Assembly (NCBI GenBank): GCA_030697175.1
Contig: JAUYQR010000011.1
Coordinates: forward strand, 558,001-622,000
Direction of reading: 5' to 3'
DNA length: 64,000 nucleotides
Source of the DNA: Paracoccaceae bacterium
GTDB taxonomy: Bacteria; Pseudomonadota; Alphaproteobacteria; Rhodobacterales; Rhodobacteraceae
The notes beneath the pieces were generated by a model, which saw only the letters and a program-made list of their open reading frames with translations, was not told where the DNA came from and made no database searches. The position numbers and the translations under genes are program-made. Of this stretch, positions 8,705 through 17,315 are shown one piece after another; position 1 is the first letter of the stretch; every line of letters begins with the position of its first letter.

Positions 8705-9541
8705 ATGAAACTCCTCCGCTACGGCCCGCGCGGCCAGGAAAAGCCCGGCATCCTCGACGCCGACGGCCAAATCCGCGACCTGTCCAGCGTGATCGGTGAC
8801 CTGTCCGGCGATGTTCTGACCCGCCTGCCCGATCTCGCCAAGACCGACGTGAAGTCCCTTCCGATCGTCTCGGGCAACCCCCGCCTTGGCGCCTGTGTCG
8901 CCGGCACCGGCAAGTTCATCTGCATTGGCCTCAACTACGCCGACCACGCCGCTGAATCCGGCATGGCGGTCCCTCCCGAGCCGGTTATCTTCATGAAGGC
9001 CACCTCCGCCATCTGTGGCCCGAATGACCCCATCCTGATCCCTCGCACCAGCCAGAAGACTGACTGGGAGGTCGAGCTTGGCATCGTGATCGGCAAGCCG
9101 GCCAAATACATCACCGAAGCCCAGGCGCTATCCCACGTCGCCGGTTACTGCGTGATCAATGACGTCTCTGAACGGGCCTTCCAGATGGAACGCGCGGGCC
9201 AGTGGACCAAGGGTAAATCCTGCGACAACTTTGGCCAGACCGGACCTTGGCTTGTCACTCCTGACGAGGTGGCTGATCCGCAGAACCTCGGCATGTGGCT
9301 GACGGTGAATGGGGAAAAGGTGCAGAACGGGTCCACCAAGACCATGGTCTATGGCGTGGCGCACCTTGTCAGCTACCTAAGCCAGTTCTTCACCCTTCAC
9401 CCCGGCGACGTCATCTCGACCGGTACGCCTCCCGGTGTTGGCCATGGGATGAAACCGCCGCGCTATCTGAAGTCCGGTGACGTCGTCGAACTTGGCATTG
9501 AAGGACTCGGCACCCAGAAACAGACCTGCGAGCAGGACTGA
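8705..9541 (+). CDS. Fumarylacetoacetate hydrolase-family 2,4-diketo sugar-acid hydrolase
   Basis: A 278-residue FAH-superfamily protein with the metal-binding acid triad in 'DWEVELGIVIG' (two Glu) and 'INDVSERAFQ' (Asp). In the Sphingomonas non-phosphorylating L-rhamnose pathway the family member LRA6 cleaves 2,4-diketo-3-deoxy-L-rhamnonate to pyruvate and L-lactate; similar enzymes act in L-fucose routes. The presence of a dehydratase and an SDR directly downstream supports that terminal hydrolytic step here. ATG 8705 is preceded by GGAAAGAAG. This gene has a short intergenic gap on its left rather than an overlap. Confidence 0.88.
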   Translation: MKLLRYGPRGQEKPGILDADGQIRDLSSVIGDLSGDVLTRLPDLAKTDVKSLPIVSGNPRLGACVAGTGKFICIGLNYADHAAESGMAVPPEPVIFMKATSAICGPNDPILIPRTSQKTDWEVELGIVIGKPAKYITEAQALSHVAGYCVINDVSERAFQMERAGQWTKGKSCDNFGQTGPWLVTPDEVADPQNLGMWLTVNGEKVQNGSTKTMVYGVAHLVSYLSQFFTLHPGDVISTGTPPGVGHGMKPPRYLKSGDVVELGIEGLGTQKQTCEQD

Positions 9542-9542
9542 C

Positions 9543-10667
9543 ATGACCATCCGCAGTGTCGAAGCCATTCCGGTCGCCTACCCCGAACCGAATGACCATT
9601 CGCGGCTGCGGTCGGTCTGCCTAGTGAAGATCACCACCGAGGACGGGGCGGCAGGCTGGGGCGAATGCTGCACCTACTTCCCCGAAGCCTCTCGTGCCGC
9701 CAAGGCTCTGGTCGACGGGCTGGCGGAACTGGTCGTTGGCAAGGACGAGCTTCACATCCACACCATCTGGCTGGCGATGAAGGAGCATAGCTGGTGGTAC
9801 GGCAACGGTTCCGGCATCGCGTCGCTTGCCATTTCCGGTATCGACATCGCCCTGTGGGACTTGAAGGGAAAGGTGCTGAACTGTTCTCTCCTCGACCTAC
9901 TCGGCGGCCCAGCGAACGCCCGAATGCCCGCCATCGCTTCGATCCACGGCACCAAGGCCTCGATCCCCGCGATGGCCGAGGACATTCAGGGCTATCTGTC
10001 TGGCGGCATGCAGGGCGTAAAGGTTGGCTTCGGCAAACGCGGTGACGCGCATCTGGGGTATGACCACGACCGCGATATCGAATTTGTGAAGACAGTCCGT
10101 GATGCCATCGGCGACAAGCGCCTGATGATCGACCTTGGCATCAAGAATTTCTGGGACGTGCCCACCGCGATCCAGCGCGCTCATGCCTTCGAAGACTACC
10201 GTGTTCACTGGCTGGAAGAACCGTTGGGCGACCATGACCCGGAAGGCTATAAAGCCCTTCGCGCCGCGACTTCGCTGAAGATCGCCTATGGCGAGAAGGA
10301 GTGGAACCACCGAGGGGTGGAGCAGATCGTGACATCAGGCACCGTCGATGTCATCGGGCTTGACCCCGGCCGCATCGAAGGCATCACCGGATTTCTGAAG
10401 GCGGCCGAAGTCTGCCACGTACACCGCAGGCAGGCCAACGCGCACAACTTTTCCACTGCCATCGTCTCTGCCGCAAGCCAGGCGCTCAGCTTCGCTTGCG
10501 CCGCATGCAAGGAACTGGAACTGCAACCCGTCTACGGCCCGGCGCAGGCCGATCTCGTGGACAAGCCCGTCTGGCATACCGACGGCTGGATCAACCCGCC
10601 GGAAGGCCCGGGCTTGGGCATCCAGATCAACGAAGATTTGGTCCGGTCGGCAAGGCTGGACCGATGA
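9543..10667 (+). CDS. Mandelate racemase/muconate lactonizing-type sugar-acid dehydratase
   Basis: A 374-residue enolase-superfamily enzyme. Metal ligands are visible at Asp197 ('LMIDLG'), Glu225 ('HWLEEP') and Glu251 ('YGEKEW'), and the His-Asp base pair is Asp274 ('GLDPGR') and His301 ('NAHNFS'). At the usual Lys-x-Lys position it has Lys160-x-Gly, so a one-base (His) dehydratase is likely. It would convert an aldonate (L-rhamnonate or L-fuconate) to the 2-keto-3-deoxy acid. ATG 9543 follows the previous stop by one base; an upstream in-frame ATG at 9477 would overlap the FAH gene and is rejected. Confidence 0.87.
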   Translation: MTIRSVEAIPVAYPEPNDHSRLRSVCLVKITTEDGAAGWGECCTYFPEASRAAKALVDGLAELVVGKDELHIHTIWLAMKEHSWWYGNGSGIASLAISGIDIALWDLKGKVLNCSLLDLLGGPANARMPAIASIHGTKASIPAMAEDIQGYLSGGMQGVKVGFGKRGDAHLGYDHDRDIEFVKTVRDAIGDKRLMIDLGIKNFWDVPTAIQRAHAFEDYRVHWLEEPLGDHDPEGYKALRAATSLKIAYGEKEWNHRGVEQIVTSGTVDVIGLDPGRIEGITGFLKAAEVCHVHRRQANAHNFSTAIVSAASQALSFACAACKELELQPVYGPAQADLVDKPVWHTDGWINPPEGPGLGIQINEDLVRSARLDR

Positions 10668-11428
10668 CCCACTTGGTTTGGGGCCTTTCTGGCAAGACCG
10701 CCATCGTCACTGGCGCGACCGGCGCCATCGGTCGCGCCGTAGCTGAAGGCTTTGCCGAAGCGGGAGCCAAGGTCGCGCTGGTCGATCTTGATCAAGCCAC
10801 CTGCGACGCCACCGCCCGCAGCCTTGGCCAAGAACACAAGGGTTATGGCGCCGACCTGCGCCAGATCTCCAAACTGCCTGACCTTGTCAGCAGAATCGAA
10901 GCCGACCTCGGCCTGGCCACCACGCTGGTCAACGTGGCCGGCGTCATCCTGCGCACGGCTGACCTTTTCGCTGTCAAGGAAACGGACTGGGACGCTCAGC
11001 ATGACATCAACCTCAAGGCGCTGTTCTTCCTGACGCAGGCCTTCGCCCGACGCTTGGCAGACACCAGAACCCCGGGCAGCGTGATCAACTATTCAAGCCA
11101 AGGCGCAGTTTCGGGCGGCTTCGGCGGGTCAGTCGTCTACAACGCGACCAAGGGCGCGATCACCACCATGACGCGCGGCATGGCCCGAAGCTGGGCGCCG
11201 CTGAACATCCGCGTCAACAGCATCGCTCCCGGCCTTGTGGACACACCCATGATGTACACACCAGGGCAATCCGCCGCTGACCGGGAGGCTATTATCCAGC
11301 AGATCCCGATGAAACGCCTTGGTCTACCCGAAGATCACGTCGGCGCGACTGTGTTTCTGGCATCGGACATGTCCCGCTACATGACCGGAGCGATGATCAA
11401 CGTCTCTGGCGGATTCCTGATGTATTGA
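10664..11428 (+). CDS. SDR-family oxidoreductase, probable 2-keto-3-deoxy sugar-acid dehydrogenase
   Basis: A 254-residue classical SDR with TGATGAIG cofactor motif, 'VNVAGV', and catalytic Ser-Tyr-Lys in 'NYSSQGA...VYNATKGA'. It overlaps the dehydratase by ATGA and ends the operon. In the characterised diketo pathway an SDR (LRA5) oxidises the C4 hydroxyl of 2-keto-3-deoxy-rhamnonate, giving the diketo substrate of the FAH hydrolase; the pairing with dehydratase and hydrolase makes this the most likely gene for that step. I see no clear intrinsic terminator after it. Confidence 0.88.
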   Translation: MTHLVWGLSGKTAIVTGATGAIGRAVAEGFAEAGAKVALVDLDQATCDATARSLGQEHKGYGADLRQISKLPDLVSRIEADLGLATTLVNVAGVILRTADLFAVKETDWDAQHDINLKALFFLTQAFARRLADTRTPGSVINYSSQGAVSGGFGGSVVYNATKGAITTMTRGMARSWAPLNIRVNSIAPGLVDTPMMYTPGQSAADREAIIQQIPMKRLGLPEDHVGATVFLASDMSRYMTGAMINVSGGFLMY

Positions 11429-11520
11429 CGCTTTGTTCGATCACCCGCCGCTGGACCCTTAAGCGGAACTTCAAGCGCCGAAGCGTGTTTTCGTTCAGGC
11501 AGACAGGATCGGATAGGATC

Positions 11521-11742
11521 ATGACACCTATGGCACGCACCATGATGATTGCGGGTATCACCATCGCTTCGCTGGCCGCGTTGACGATGCTGGGGCGCAA
11601 ACGCTCCGCCGGCAACACGCCGTTTCGGCACGTTCGGCCCGCTGGAACAGAAGCGATGCGCGATCAGCCGGAAGACTGGGACATTGTGGACGAACAGAGC
11701 GACGGATCGTTCCCGGCAAGCGATCCGCCTGGCAATTACTGA
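11521..11742 (+). CDS. Small membrane-anchored protein with SFPASDPP motif
   Basis: A 73-residue protein with one N-terminal hydrophobic segment (about residues 8-22) and an acidic C-terminal tail ending in 'DGSFPASDPPGNY'. The S-F-P-A-S-D-P-P signature recurs in short uncharacterised alphaproteobacterial proteins; its function is not known to me. ATG 11521 is chosen because AGGA precedes it and the hydrophobic segment follows directly; an in-frame upstream start at 11425 would overlap the previous gene's end and lacks a ribosome site. It converges on msrA, only 11 bases away. Confidence 0.7.
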   Translation: MTPMARTMMIAGITIASLAALTMLGRKRSAGNTPFRHVRPAGTEAMRDQPEDWDIVDEQSDGSFPASDPPGNY

Positions 11743-11753
11743 AAGCCGGGCCG

Positions 11754-12362
11754 CTACGGTTTGAACGCTTCGGACCCCCAAAGATTGCGCAAGCGTTCAT
11801 CGCGGCCACAGGCCTTGCGGTAGAACTTGTAGGCGTTGGACTGCTTCTTTGGGCCGGCGCGGGTCAGCACGATGTTGGTGCCCTTGTAGTAATCCTGGTG
11901 GTAGGTCTCTGCGATCCAGAATTTCCCAGCCGTCTTGACCGGAGTGACGATTTCTTGACCCAAGGTACCTTCAGCGGCGGCTATCGCTTTCACAGCGGCA
12001 GATCTTTGGGTGTCATCAGCGACGAAAATCGCAGTCCGGTAAGCTGGCCCCCGGTCGCAGAATTGACCGCCCGCATCGACAACGTCGACAGAACGCAGGA
12101 ATTTGGAAATAAGCTCGGCATAGGAAATGACCGATGAATCGAAGGTGATCTCGACGGCCTCGTAATGGCCTTCGTGGTCTTCATAAGTCGGATCTTGCAG
12201 CGAACCGCCAGTGTAACCCGAAACGACACCTTTTACCCCGCGAACAGCTTCGAAATCGGATTCGACGCACCAAAAGCAACCCCCTGCAACGATTGCCTTC
12301 TCTGTCTGGGCCGATGCTATTTCGGTCATTCCAATAACTAGTGCGACGGCCAATTTCCACAT
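11754..12362 (-). CDS. msrA: Peptide-methionine (S)-S-oxide reductase, exported
   Basis: A 202-residue MsrA that reduces methionine-S-sulfoxide in proteins. The catalytic cysteine is in the invariant GCFWC motif (Cys29). 'MWKLAVALVIGMTEIASA' is a plausible signal peptide, so the enzyme probably works in the periplasm rather than the cytosol. The start at 12362 has AGAGGG eight bases upstream; a longer in-frame start at 12422 would bury the signal sequence. It is transcribed divergently from the aminotransferase gene at 12506. Confidence 0.93.
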   Translation of the reverse strand: MWKLAVALVIGMTEIASAQTEKAIVAGGCFWCVESDFEAVRGVKGVVSGYTGGSLQDPTYEDHEGHYEAVEITFDSSVISYAELISKFLRSVDVVDAGGQFCDRGPAYRTAIFVADDTQRSAAVKAIAAAEGTLGQEIVTPVKTAGKFWIAETYHQDYYKGTNIVLTRAGPKKQSNAYKFYRKACGRDERLRNLWGSEAFKP

Positions 12363-12505
12363 GATCTGTTCCCTCTTTTGCCGCGTTACCGTGTGCGACC
12401 GGGACGCATCCCGTCCACTCACTGAGGCGTGAGCTCACCTAAGGGTGATCCTGGCCCTTCACCTTCGCAGCAACCCGCCTTACCGTCGCGCAAACGGGGG
12501 CGCTC

Positions 12506-13405
12506 ATGACTGACAATGTTTCAACGCATCAAGCCGAGGAAGATGCGCGCAACGACGCGATCCTGATCTGGGTGAATGGTCGCGTCGTGCCAAAGGCCGA
12601 GGCGATGGTATCGGTTTACGATTCCGGGTTCATGTTGGGCGATGGCGTGTGGGAAGGCATCCGCCTTTACAACAACCACTGGACGTTCCTTGATGAACAT
12701 ATCGACCGCCTGTTCGATGCCGCCAAGGTGATCGACCTCGACATCGCCCGCAGCAGGGACGAGGTGATCGCCGCAGTACTGGAAACGCAGCGCGCCAATG
12801 CCATGACCACCGATGCCCACGCCCGTCTGATGGTGACGCGCGGCGTCAAGACGAGGCCGTTCCAACACCCGAAGTTGAGCCAGCGTGGGCCGACGATGGT
12901 TATCATCATGGAGCACTCGCGACAGAAACAGCCCCGCCCGATCCGTCTTGCAACCGTTCCGCACATGCGCGGATTGCCGATGACGCAAGACCCAAAGCTG
13001 AACTCCCATTCCAAGCTGAACTGCATTCTGGCCTGCATTGCCGCCGAAAAGGCCGGTGCGGACGAGGCGCTGATGCTGGATGTGCATGGCTTTGTGAACA
13101 CGACCAACGCCTGCAACTTCTTCATCGTGCGCAAAGGCGAGGTTTGGACCAGCACTGGCGATTACTGCATGAATGGCATCACCCGGCAGAAGGTGATCGA
13201 CCTTTGCCGCGCCAACGGCATACCGGTTTATGAACGGAACTTTTCGCTGGTCGACACCTATTCGGCGGACGAAGCGTTTCTGACAGGCACCTTCGGCGCC
13301 CAGACCCCGGTGGGTTCAATTGATGGCCGGATCATCGGGAGCGGCCAGATCGGCCCCATGACCGAACGCCTGCGCGGGCTTTACAAGGCATTGGTGGGGG
13401 CATGA
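12506..13405 (+). CDS. Class IV PLP aminotransferase (branched-chain/D-amino acid type)
   Basis: A 299-residue fold-type IV aminotransferase. The PLP lysine is Lys170 in 'NSHSKLNCILA', and the N-terminal 'VNGRVVPKAEAMVSVYDSGFMLGDGVWEGIR' region (described by family) and C-terminal 'LTGTFG' phosphate loop are in place. Substrate is uncertain: IlvE, D-alanine transaminase and aminodeoxychorismate lyase share this fold. It overlaps the next gene by ATGA, so the two proteins are made together. The coupled partner is sulfotransferase-like, which suggests a dedicated metabolite rather than bulk amino-acid synthesis. Confidence 0.88.
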   Translation: MTDNVSTHQAEEDARNDAILIWVNGRVVPKAEAMVSVYDSGFMLGDGVWEGIRLYNNHWTFLDEHIDRLFDAAKVIDLDIARSRDEVIAAVLETQRANAMTTDAHARLMVTRGVKTRPFQHPKLSQRGPTMVIIMEHSRQKQPRPIRLATVPHMRGLPMTQDPKLNSHSKLNCILACIAAEKAGADEALMLDVHGFVNTTNACNFFIVRKGEVWTSTGDYCMNGITRQKVIDLCRANGIPVYERNFSLVDTYSADEAFLTGTFGAQTPVGSIDGRIIGSGQIGPMTERLRGLYKALVGA

Positions 13406-14127
13406 AGATCGCGATGTGGTCCGGGCCGCGCAACCTGTCCACCGCGATGATGTACGCCTTTGCCTCGCGAGGGGATTGCGCGGTCAGCGACGAGCCCTTT
13501 TACGCAGCCTACCTTGCTGCCACCGGCATCGATCACCCCATGCGGGAAGAGGTCATGGCAGCGCAGCCAACTGACCCGGGGGTCGTTGCACGGCATTGCA
13601 TCGGGCCGAACCCTGCCGGAAAGCCGCTTTGGTATCAAAAGCACATGACGATGCACATGATCCCGGAGTTTGACCGCGGGTTCATGCGCCAGCTGACGAA
13701 TGTTTTCCTGATCCGCCACCCGGCGCGGGTCATAGCCAGCTATGCCAGAAAGCGCGAGTCGCCGACTTTAGCGGACATAGGGTTCTTGCAGCAGGCGGAC
13801 CTTTTCGACCAGGTTGCAGATGATCTTGGGCGCGCGCCGCTGGTGATATCAGCCGAGGATGTTCGTGCCGATCCTCAACTGGCGCTGGAACGGCTCTGTT
13901 TCGCCTTGGGGATAGATTTTGTTCCCGTAATGGTTTCTTGGCCGAAGGGCCCAAAGCCCTACGACGGGGTTTGGGCGCCGCACTGGTATAATGCGGTCCA
14001 TGGCTCGACCGGGTTCGAAGACCCCGAAGGCTCGCTCCCCGACCTTTCGGTTGCCAACGAGCGGTTGGCGCAACAGGCGATGGCGTCTTACGAGCACCTT
14101 TCGGCCTTCAAGCTTCAAGCTTCTTGA
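13402..14127 (+). CDS. Sulfotransferase-like P-loop protein
   Basis: A 241-residue protein beginning with 'MWSGPRNLSTAMM', the 5' phosphosulfate-binding loop style of the sulfotransferase superfamily, followed by 'IRHPARVIASY', which resembles the 3'-phosphate-binding segment. It has no membrane segment or signal peptide, so it acts in the cytoplasm. Family members transfer sulfate from PAPS, but many bacterial relatives are uncharacterised and some are annotated with aminotransferases because the two genes travel together. ATGA overlap with the upstream aminotransferase argues for a shared pathway. It converges on argG. Confidence 0.75.
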   Translation: MKIAMWSGPRNLSTAMMYAFASRGDCAVSDEPFYAAYLAATGIDHPMREEVMAAQPTDPGVVARHCIGPNPAGKPLWYQKHMTMHMIPEFDRGFMRQLTNVFLIRHPARVIASYARKRESPTLADIGFLQQADLFDQVADDLGRAPLVISAEDVRADPQLALERLCFALGIDFVPVMVSWPKGPKPYDGVWAPHWYNAVHGSTGFEDPEGSLPDLSVANERLAQQAMASYEHLSAFKLQAS

Positions 14128-14154
14128 AAGCCTCGTTGGCAGAGCGCGCCCTAA

Positions 14155-15384
14155 TCAGGGGCGCTTCACCCGCGCGTTTCGGGTTGCGATAAGCTTTAGG
14201 CGAAGCGCATTCAGCTTGATGAAGCCAGCGGCATCCTTCTGGTCATATGCACCGGCGTCTTCCTCGAAGGTGACGTGCTTTTCCGAATAAAGGCTATGGT
14301 CCGACCAGCGCGCAACCGTGCGCGCCAAGCCCTTGTAAAGTTTGACCCTTACCGTGCCGGTCACGTGTTCCTGGCTCTTGTCTATCAAGGCCTGCAGCAT
14401 TTCCCGCTCCGGGCTGAACCAGAAGCCGTTGTAAATGAGTTCCGCGTAACGCGGCATGATGCTGTCCTTGAGGTGCCCGGCACCAGCATCAAGGGTGATC
14501 TGCTCGATTCCGCGGTGCGCCTCGAGCAGGATCGTCCCGCCCGGGGTTTCATAAAGCCCACGGGATTTCATGCCGACGAAGCGGTTTTCCACCAGATCAA
14601 GAAGGCCGACGCCATGCTTGCCTCCGATTTCGTTAAGCCGGGTCAGGATTGTCGCCGGGCTCAGCGTCTCGCCGTTGATCGACACAGCGTCACCACGCTC
14701 GAAGCCGATTTCAACGTATTCTGGCGTATCTGGCGCCTTTTCTACCGGCGTGACGCGCTGATAGACGAATTCTGGTGCTTCTTCTGCGGGGTTCTCAAGC
14801 ACCTTGCCCTCGGATGAGGTGTGCAGAAGGTTGGCGTCGACCGAAAATGGCGCTTCGCCCCGCTTGTCCTTTGCAATCGGAATCTGGTTGGTTTCAGCAA
14901 ATTCCAACAGCTTGGTGCGGCTTGTCAGGTCCCACTCGCGCCACGGCGCGATCACCCGGATCGAAGGGTTGAGGGCGTAGGCCGACAATTCGAACCTGAC
15001 CTGGTCGTTGCCCTTGCCGGTTGCACCGTGAGCGACGGCATCAGCGCCCGTCTCGGCGGCAATCCGCACCAGATGCTTTGAAATCAGCGGGCGGGCAATC
15101 GACGTGCCGAGCAGATAAAGGCCTTCGTACAGCGCGTTGGCACGAAACATCGGGAAGACGAAGTCGCGGACAAATTCTTCCCGGACGTCGACGATGTGGA
15201 TATTCTCGGGCTTTATCCCCAGAAGGATCGCCTTTTGGCGCGCCGGCTCCAGTTCTTCGCCCTGCCCGAGGTCAGCGGTGAATGTAACGACTTCACAGCC
15301 ATATTCAGTCTGCAGCCACTTAAGGATGATCGACGTGTCGAGGCCACCGGAATAGGCAAGCACGACTTTCTTCGGTGCGGACAT
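14155..15384 (-). CDS. argG: Argininosuccinate synthase
   Basis: A 409-residue ATP-dependent ligase joining citrulline and aspartate in arginine synthesis. The PP-loop 'YSGGLDTS' lies at residues 11-18, followed by '[14 protein letters not shown]', and '[10 protein letters not shown]' is present in the citrulline/aspartate-binding region. Length is normal for the family. The start 15384 gives the canonical N-terminus '[16 protein letters not shown]'; the longer upstream frame has no family match. It stands alone, divergent from ilvA. Confidence 0.97.
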   Translation of the reverse strand: MSAPKKVVLAYSGGLDTSIILKWLQTEYGCEVVTFTADLGQGEELEPARQKAILLGIKPENIHIVDVREEFVRDFVFPMFRANALYEGLYLLGTSIARPLISKHLVRIAAETGADAVAHGATGKGNDQVRFELSAYALNPSIRVIAPWREWDLTSRTKLLEFAETNQIPIAKDKRGEAPFSVDANLLHTSSEGKVLENPAEEAPEFVYQRVTPVEKAPDTPEYVEIGFERGDAVSINGETLSPATILTRLNEIGGKHGVGLLDLVENRFVGMKSRGLYETPGGTILLEAHRGIEQITLDAGAGHLKDSIMPRYAELIYNGFWFSPEREMLQALIDKSQEHVTGTVRVKLYKGLARTVARWSDHSLYSEKHVTFEEDAGAYDQKDAAGFIKLNALRLKLIATRNARVKRP

Positions 15385-15582
15385 TGGCGCCTCTTGGGAA
15401 AATGGATTTGCGCCGCGTGTATTGCGTTTTGTGCCAACCGGCAAGGGCGAGGGCATGAGGGCAAGAGGGTCCGGTTGCCTGCAAAGGTCTTGCGTCGCGG
15501 GGGAGGGACGGTAACAAAGGGCCGTGGCCGCGCAGGTAGCCTGACCTACCTTGACCCCCCAGACAAAAGCCGAGAGCCCGCC

Positions 15583-16830
15583 GTGACCCACTTTCCAGAC
15601 GCTGCACGCAGGGCGACGGAAGCGCTACGTGACCTGTTTCCGCCAACTCCGTTGCAGCGCAACGAGCATCTGTCGCAGCGCTACGGAGCGGACATCTGGT
15701 TAAAGCGCGAAGATCTGACGCCGGTCCGCAGCTACAAACTTCGCGGAGCGTTCAATGCGATGCGCAAGGTCCGCGTCACAGATCCGCAGCAGCGGACATT
15801 TGTCTGTGCCAGTGCGGGCAATCACGCTCAGGGCGTTGCGTTCGCCTGCCGACATTTTGGCGTAAGTGGAACGATCTTCATGCCGGTGACCACGCCACAG
15901 CAGAAGATCGACAAAACCTTGGCGTTCGGTGGGCAGAACGTCCGGATCGAACTGATCGGCGACTATTTTGATCAAACCCTCGCAGCCGCGCAATCATTCT
16001 GCCGCGAGACGAACGCCCATTTCCTGTCGCCGTTCGACGATGCTGACGTGATCGAAGGGCAGGCGAGCGTCGGTGTGGAAATCCTTGAACAGCTGCAAGA
16101 ACCACCGGACCTTGTCATCCTTCCGGTCGGCGGGGGAGGGTTGTCAGCCGGGGTCACGTCTTACCTGCGAGAAGTGGCCCCTTGCGTGGATTTCCGGTTT
16201 GTCGAACCTTTGGGCGGCGCAAGCTTGATGGCAGCGCTGCGCGCGGGCGGGCCGGTAAAGCTGGCGCGTGTCAACAGTTTCGTTGACGGGGCGGCGGTCG
16301 CCAGACTGGGTGACCTGACCTTCCAAAGGCTTGGCTGGGCCAGCCGGGACCAGGTCTTGCTCGCCCCGGAAGACCGGATCTGCGTAACGATGCTTGAGAT
16401 GCTGAACGTCGAAGGCATCGTGCTGGAGCCTGCCGGCGCGCTGTCCGTCGACGTTCTGCCGGAGCTTGCTGGCGAGATTCGCGGCAAGTGCGTGGTCTGC
16501 GTCACCTCGGGGGGAAACTTTGATTTCGAGCGGCTGCCTGAGGTGAAGGAGCGCGCCCAAAGATACTCGGGTCTGAAGAAGTATTTCATCCTTCGGATGC
16601 CGCAAAGGCCCGGGGCGCTGAGGGAGTTTCTTTCCATGCTGGGTCCGGATGATGATATTGCCCGCTTTGAATACCTGAAGAAATCCGCCCGCAACTTTGG
16701 TTCGGTCCTGATCGGAATCGAGACGCGGCATGCGGAAAACTTCCGTACATTTACCGAGCGTATGGATGCGGCTGACTTGGCATACCGCGACATCACCACT
16801 GACGAAGCGCTGGCGGAGTTTCTGATTTAA
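15583..16830 (+). CDS. ilvA: Threonine ammonia-lyase (threonine dehydratase)
   Basis: A 415-residue PLP enzyme that deaminates threonine to 2-oxobutanoate, the first step towards isoleucine. Lys52 in '[10 protein letters not shown]' is the PLP lysine and 'GGGGLSAG' binds the phosphate. A single C-terminal regulatory ACT-like domain (about residues 330-415, '[18 protein letters not shown]') matches the short biosynthetic form. GTG 15583 with GAGAG upstream is the start; the frame is open further upstream but antisense to argG there. Its last four bases overlap the convergent Hpt gene. Confidence 0.93.
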   Translation: MTHFPDAARRATEALRDLFPPTPLQRNEHLSQRYGADIWLKREDLTPVRSYKLRGAFNAMRKVRVTDPQQRTFVCASAGNHAQGVAFACRHFGVSGTIFMPVTTPQQKIDKTLAFGGQNVRIELIGDYFDQTLAAAQSFCRETNAHFLSPFDDADVIEGQASVGVEILEQLQEPPDLVILPVGGGGLSAGVTSYLREVAPCVDFRFVEPLGGASLMAALRAGGPVKLARVNSFVDGAAVARLGDLTFQRLGWASRDQVLLAPEDRICVTMLEMLNVEGIVLEPAGALSVDVLPELAGEIRGKCVVCVTSGGNFDFERLPEVKERAQRYSGLKKYFILRMPQRPGALREFLSMLGPDDDIARFEYLKKSARNFGSVLIGIETRHAENFRTFTERMDAADLAYRDITTDEALAEFLI

Positions 16831-17159
16831 GCGGCGGACTCCCTGGGGAAGCGGTCGATGAACGCTGCCCGCGACGCTGCGTAGACGGCAGAGAGGTGAA
16901 CGATGTCGATCCGTGCGGGATCGCCGGTGGTTACGAGCCGCTCGCCGTCCTGGCATAACCGTGCCAGGTCGGCCAATCCAAGGTTCAGCGCGCTGCCCTT
17001 CAGAAAATGCAGCAGTGATCCGATCTGGCCGGGCGCAGGGCGGGCAGACAACAGATCGATCGTCTGGTCGGCTTCCTCCAGAAACATCCCGGCGACCTCC
17101 AGAAAATCATCTACGCCGATTTCTTCGCGAAGCTGTTCTACTCGGTTCCAGTCGATCAT
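16827..17159 (-). CDS. Hpt (histidine phosphotransfer) domain protein
   Basis: A 110-residue stand-alone Hpt domain. The phosphoacceptor is His51 in 'LLHFLKGSALNLGL', the typical H-x-x-K-G-S helix. Such proteins relay phosphate between hybrid histidine kinases and response regulators. Start 17159 has AAAGGTGG about nine bases upstream; a longer start at 17204 is possible but adds a non-conserved tail. It diverges from a receiver-PP2C phosphatase across 141-156 bases, and the natural hypothesis is that it feeds phosphate to that receiver. Confidence 0.9.
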   Translation of the reverse strand: MIDWNRVEQLREEIGVDDFLEVAGMFLEEADQTIDLLSARPAPGQIGSLLHFLKGSALNLGLADLARLCQDGERLVTTGDPARIDIVHLSAVYAASRAAFIDRFPRESAA

Positions 17160-17222
17160 CGCCCAATCCACCTTTGCGAAGCCATTTCCGGTGACCCTGC
17201 GCAAAGTTCTTTAAGAATCTGT

Positions 17223-17273
17223 AACCGGTTCTCGGAATTGAATATTCAATCTTAATGTTCACCTTGTATTAAG
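17223..17273. promoter_or_regulatory. AT-rich divergent control region with three palindromic units
   Basis: Between the Hpt gene and the receiver-PP2C gene lie AACCGGTT (17223-17230), the perfect 14-base palindrome ATTGAATATTCAAT (17237-17250) and the inverted repeat CTTAAT-N11-ATTAAG (17251-17273), packed end to end in an otherwise GC-rich neighbourhood. This is the expected form of operator sites for a dimeric regulator serving two divergent promoters. The bound protein is unknown. The TTAA pair is spaced 13 bases, not the 7 of a consensus CtrA site. Confidence 0.5.
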
Positions 17274-17315
17274 CCGCGTAGATGACCCTTCGCCCGATCG
17301 GTGAAGGAGCAACAA

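Noticed and set aside
14144-14163. Terminator between the sulfotransferase-like gene and argG
   Set aside because: GCGCCC and GGGCGC give only six pairs with no T-run and lie at the argG stop; support is too weak.
17252-17272. CtrA-binding site (TTAA-N7-TTAA)
   Set aside because: The two TTAA are separated by 13 bases, not 7, so the consensus is not met.
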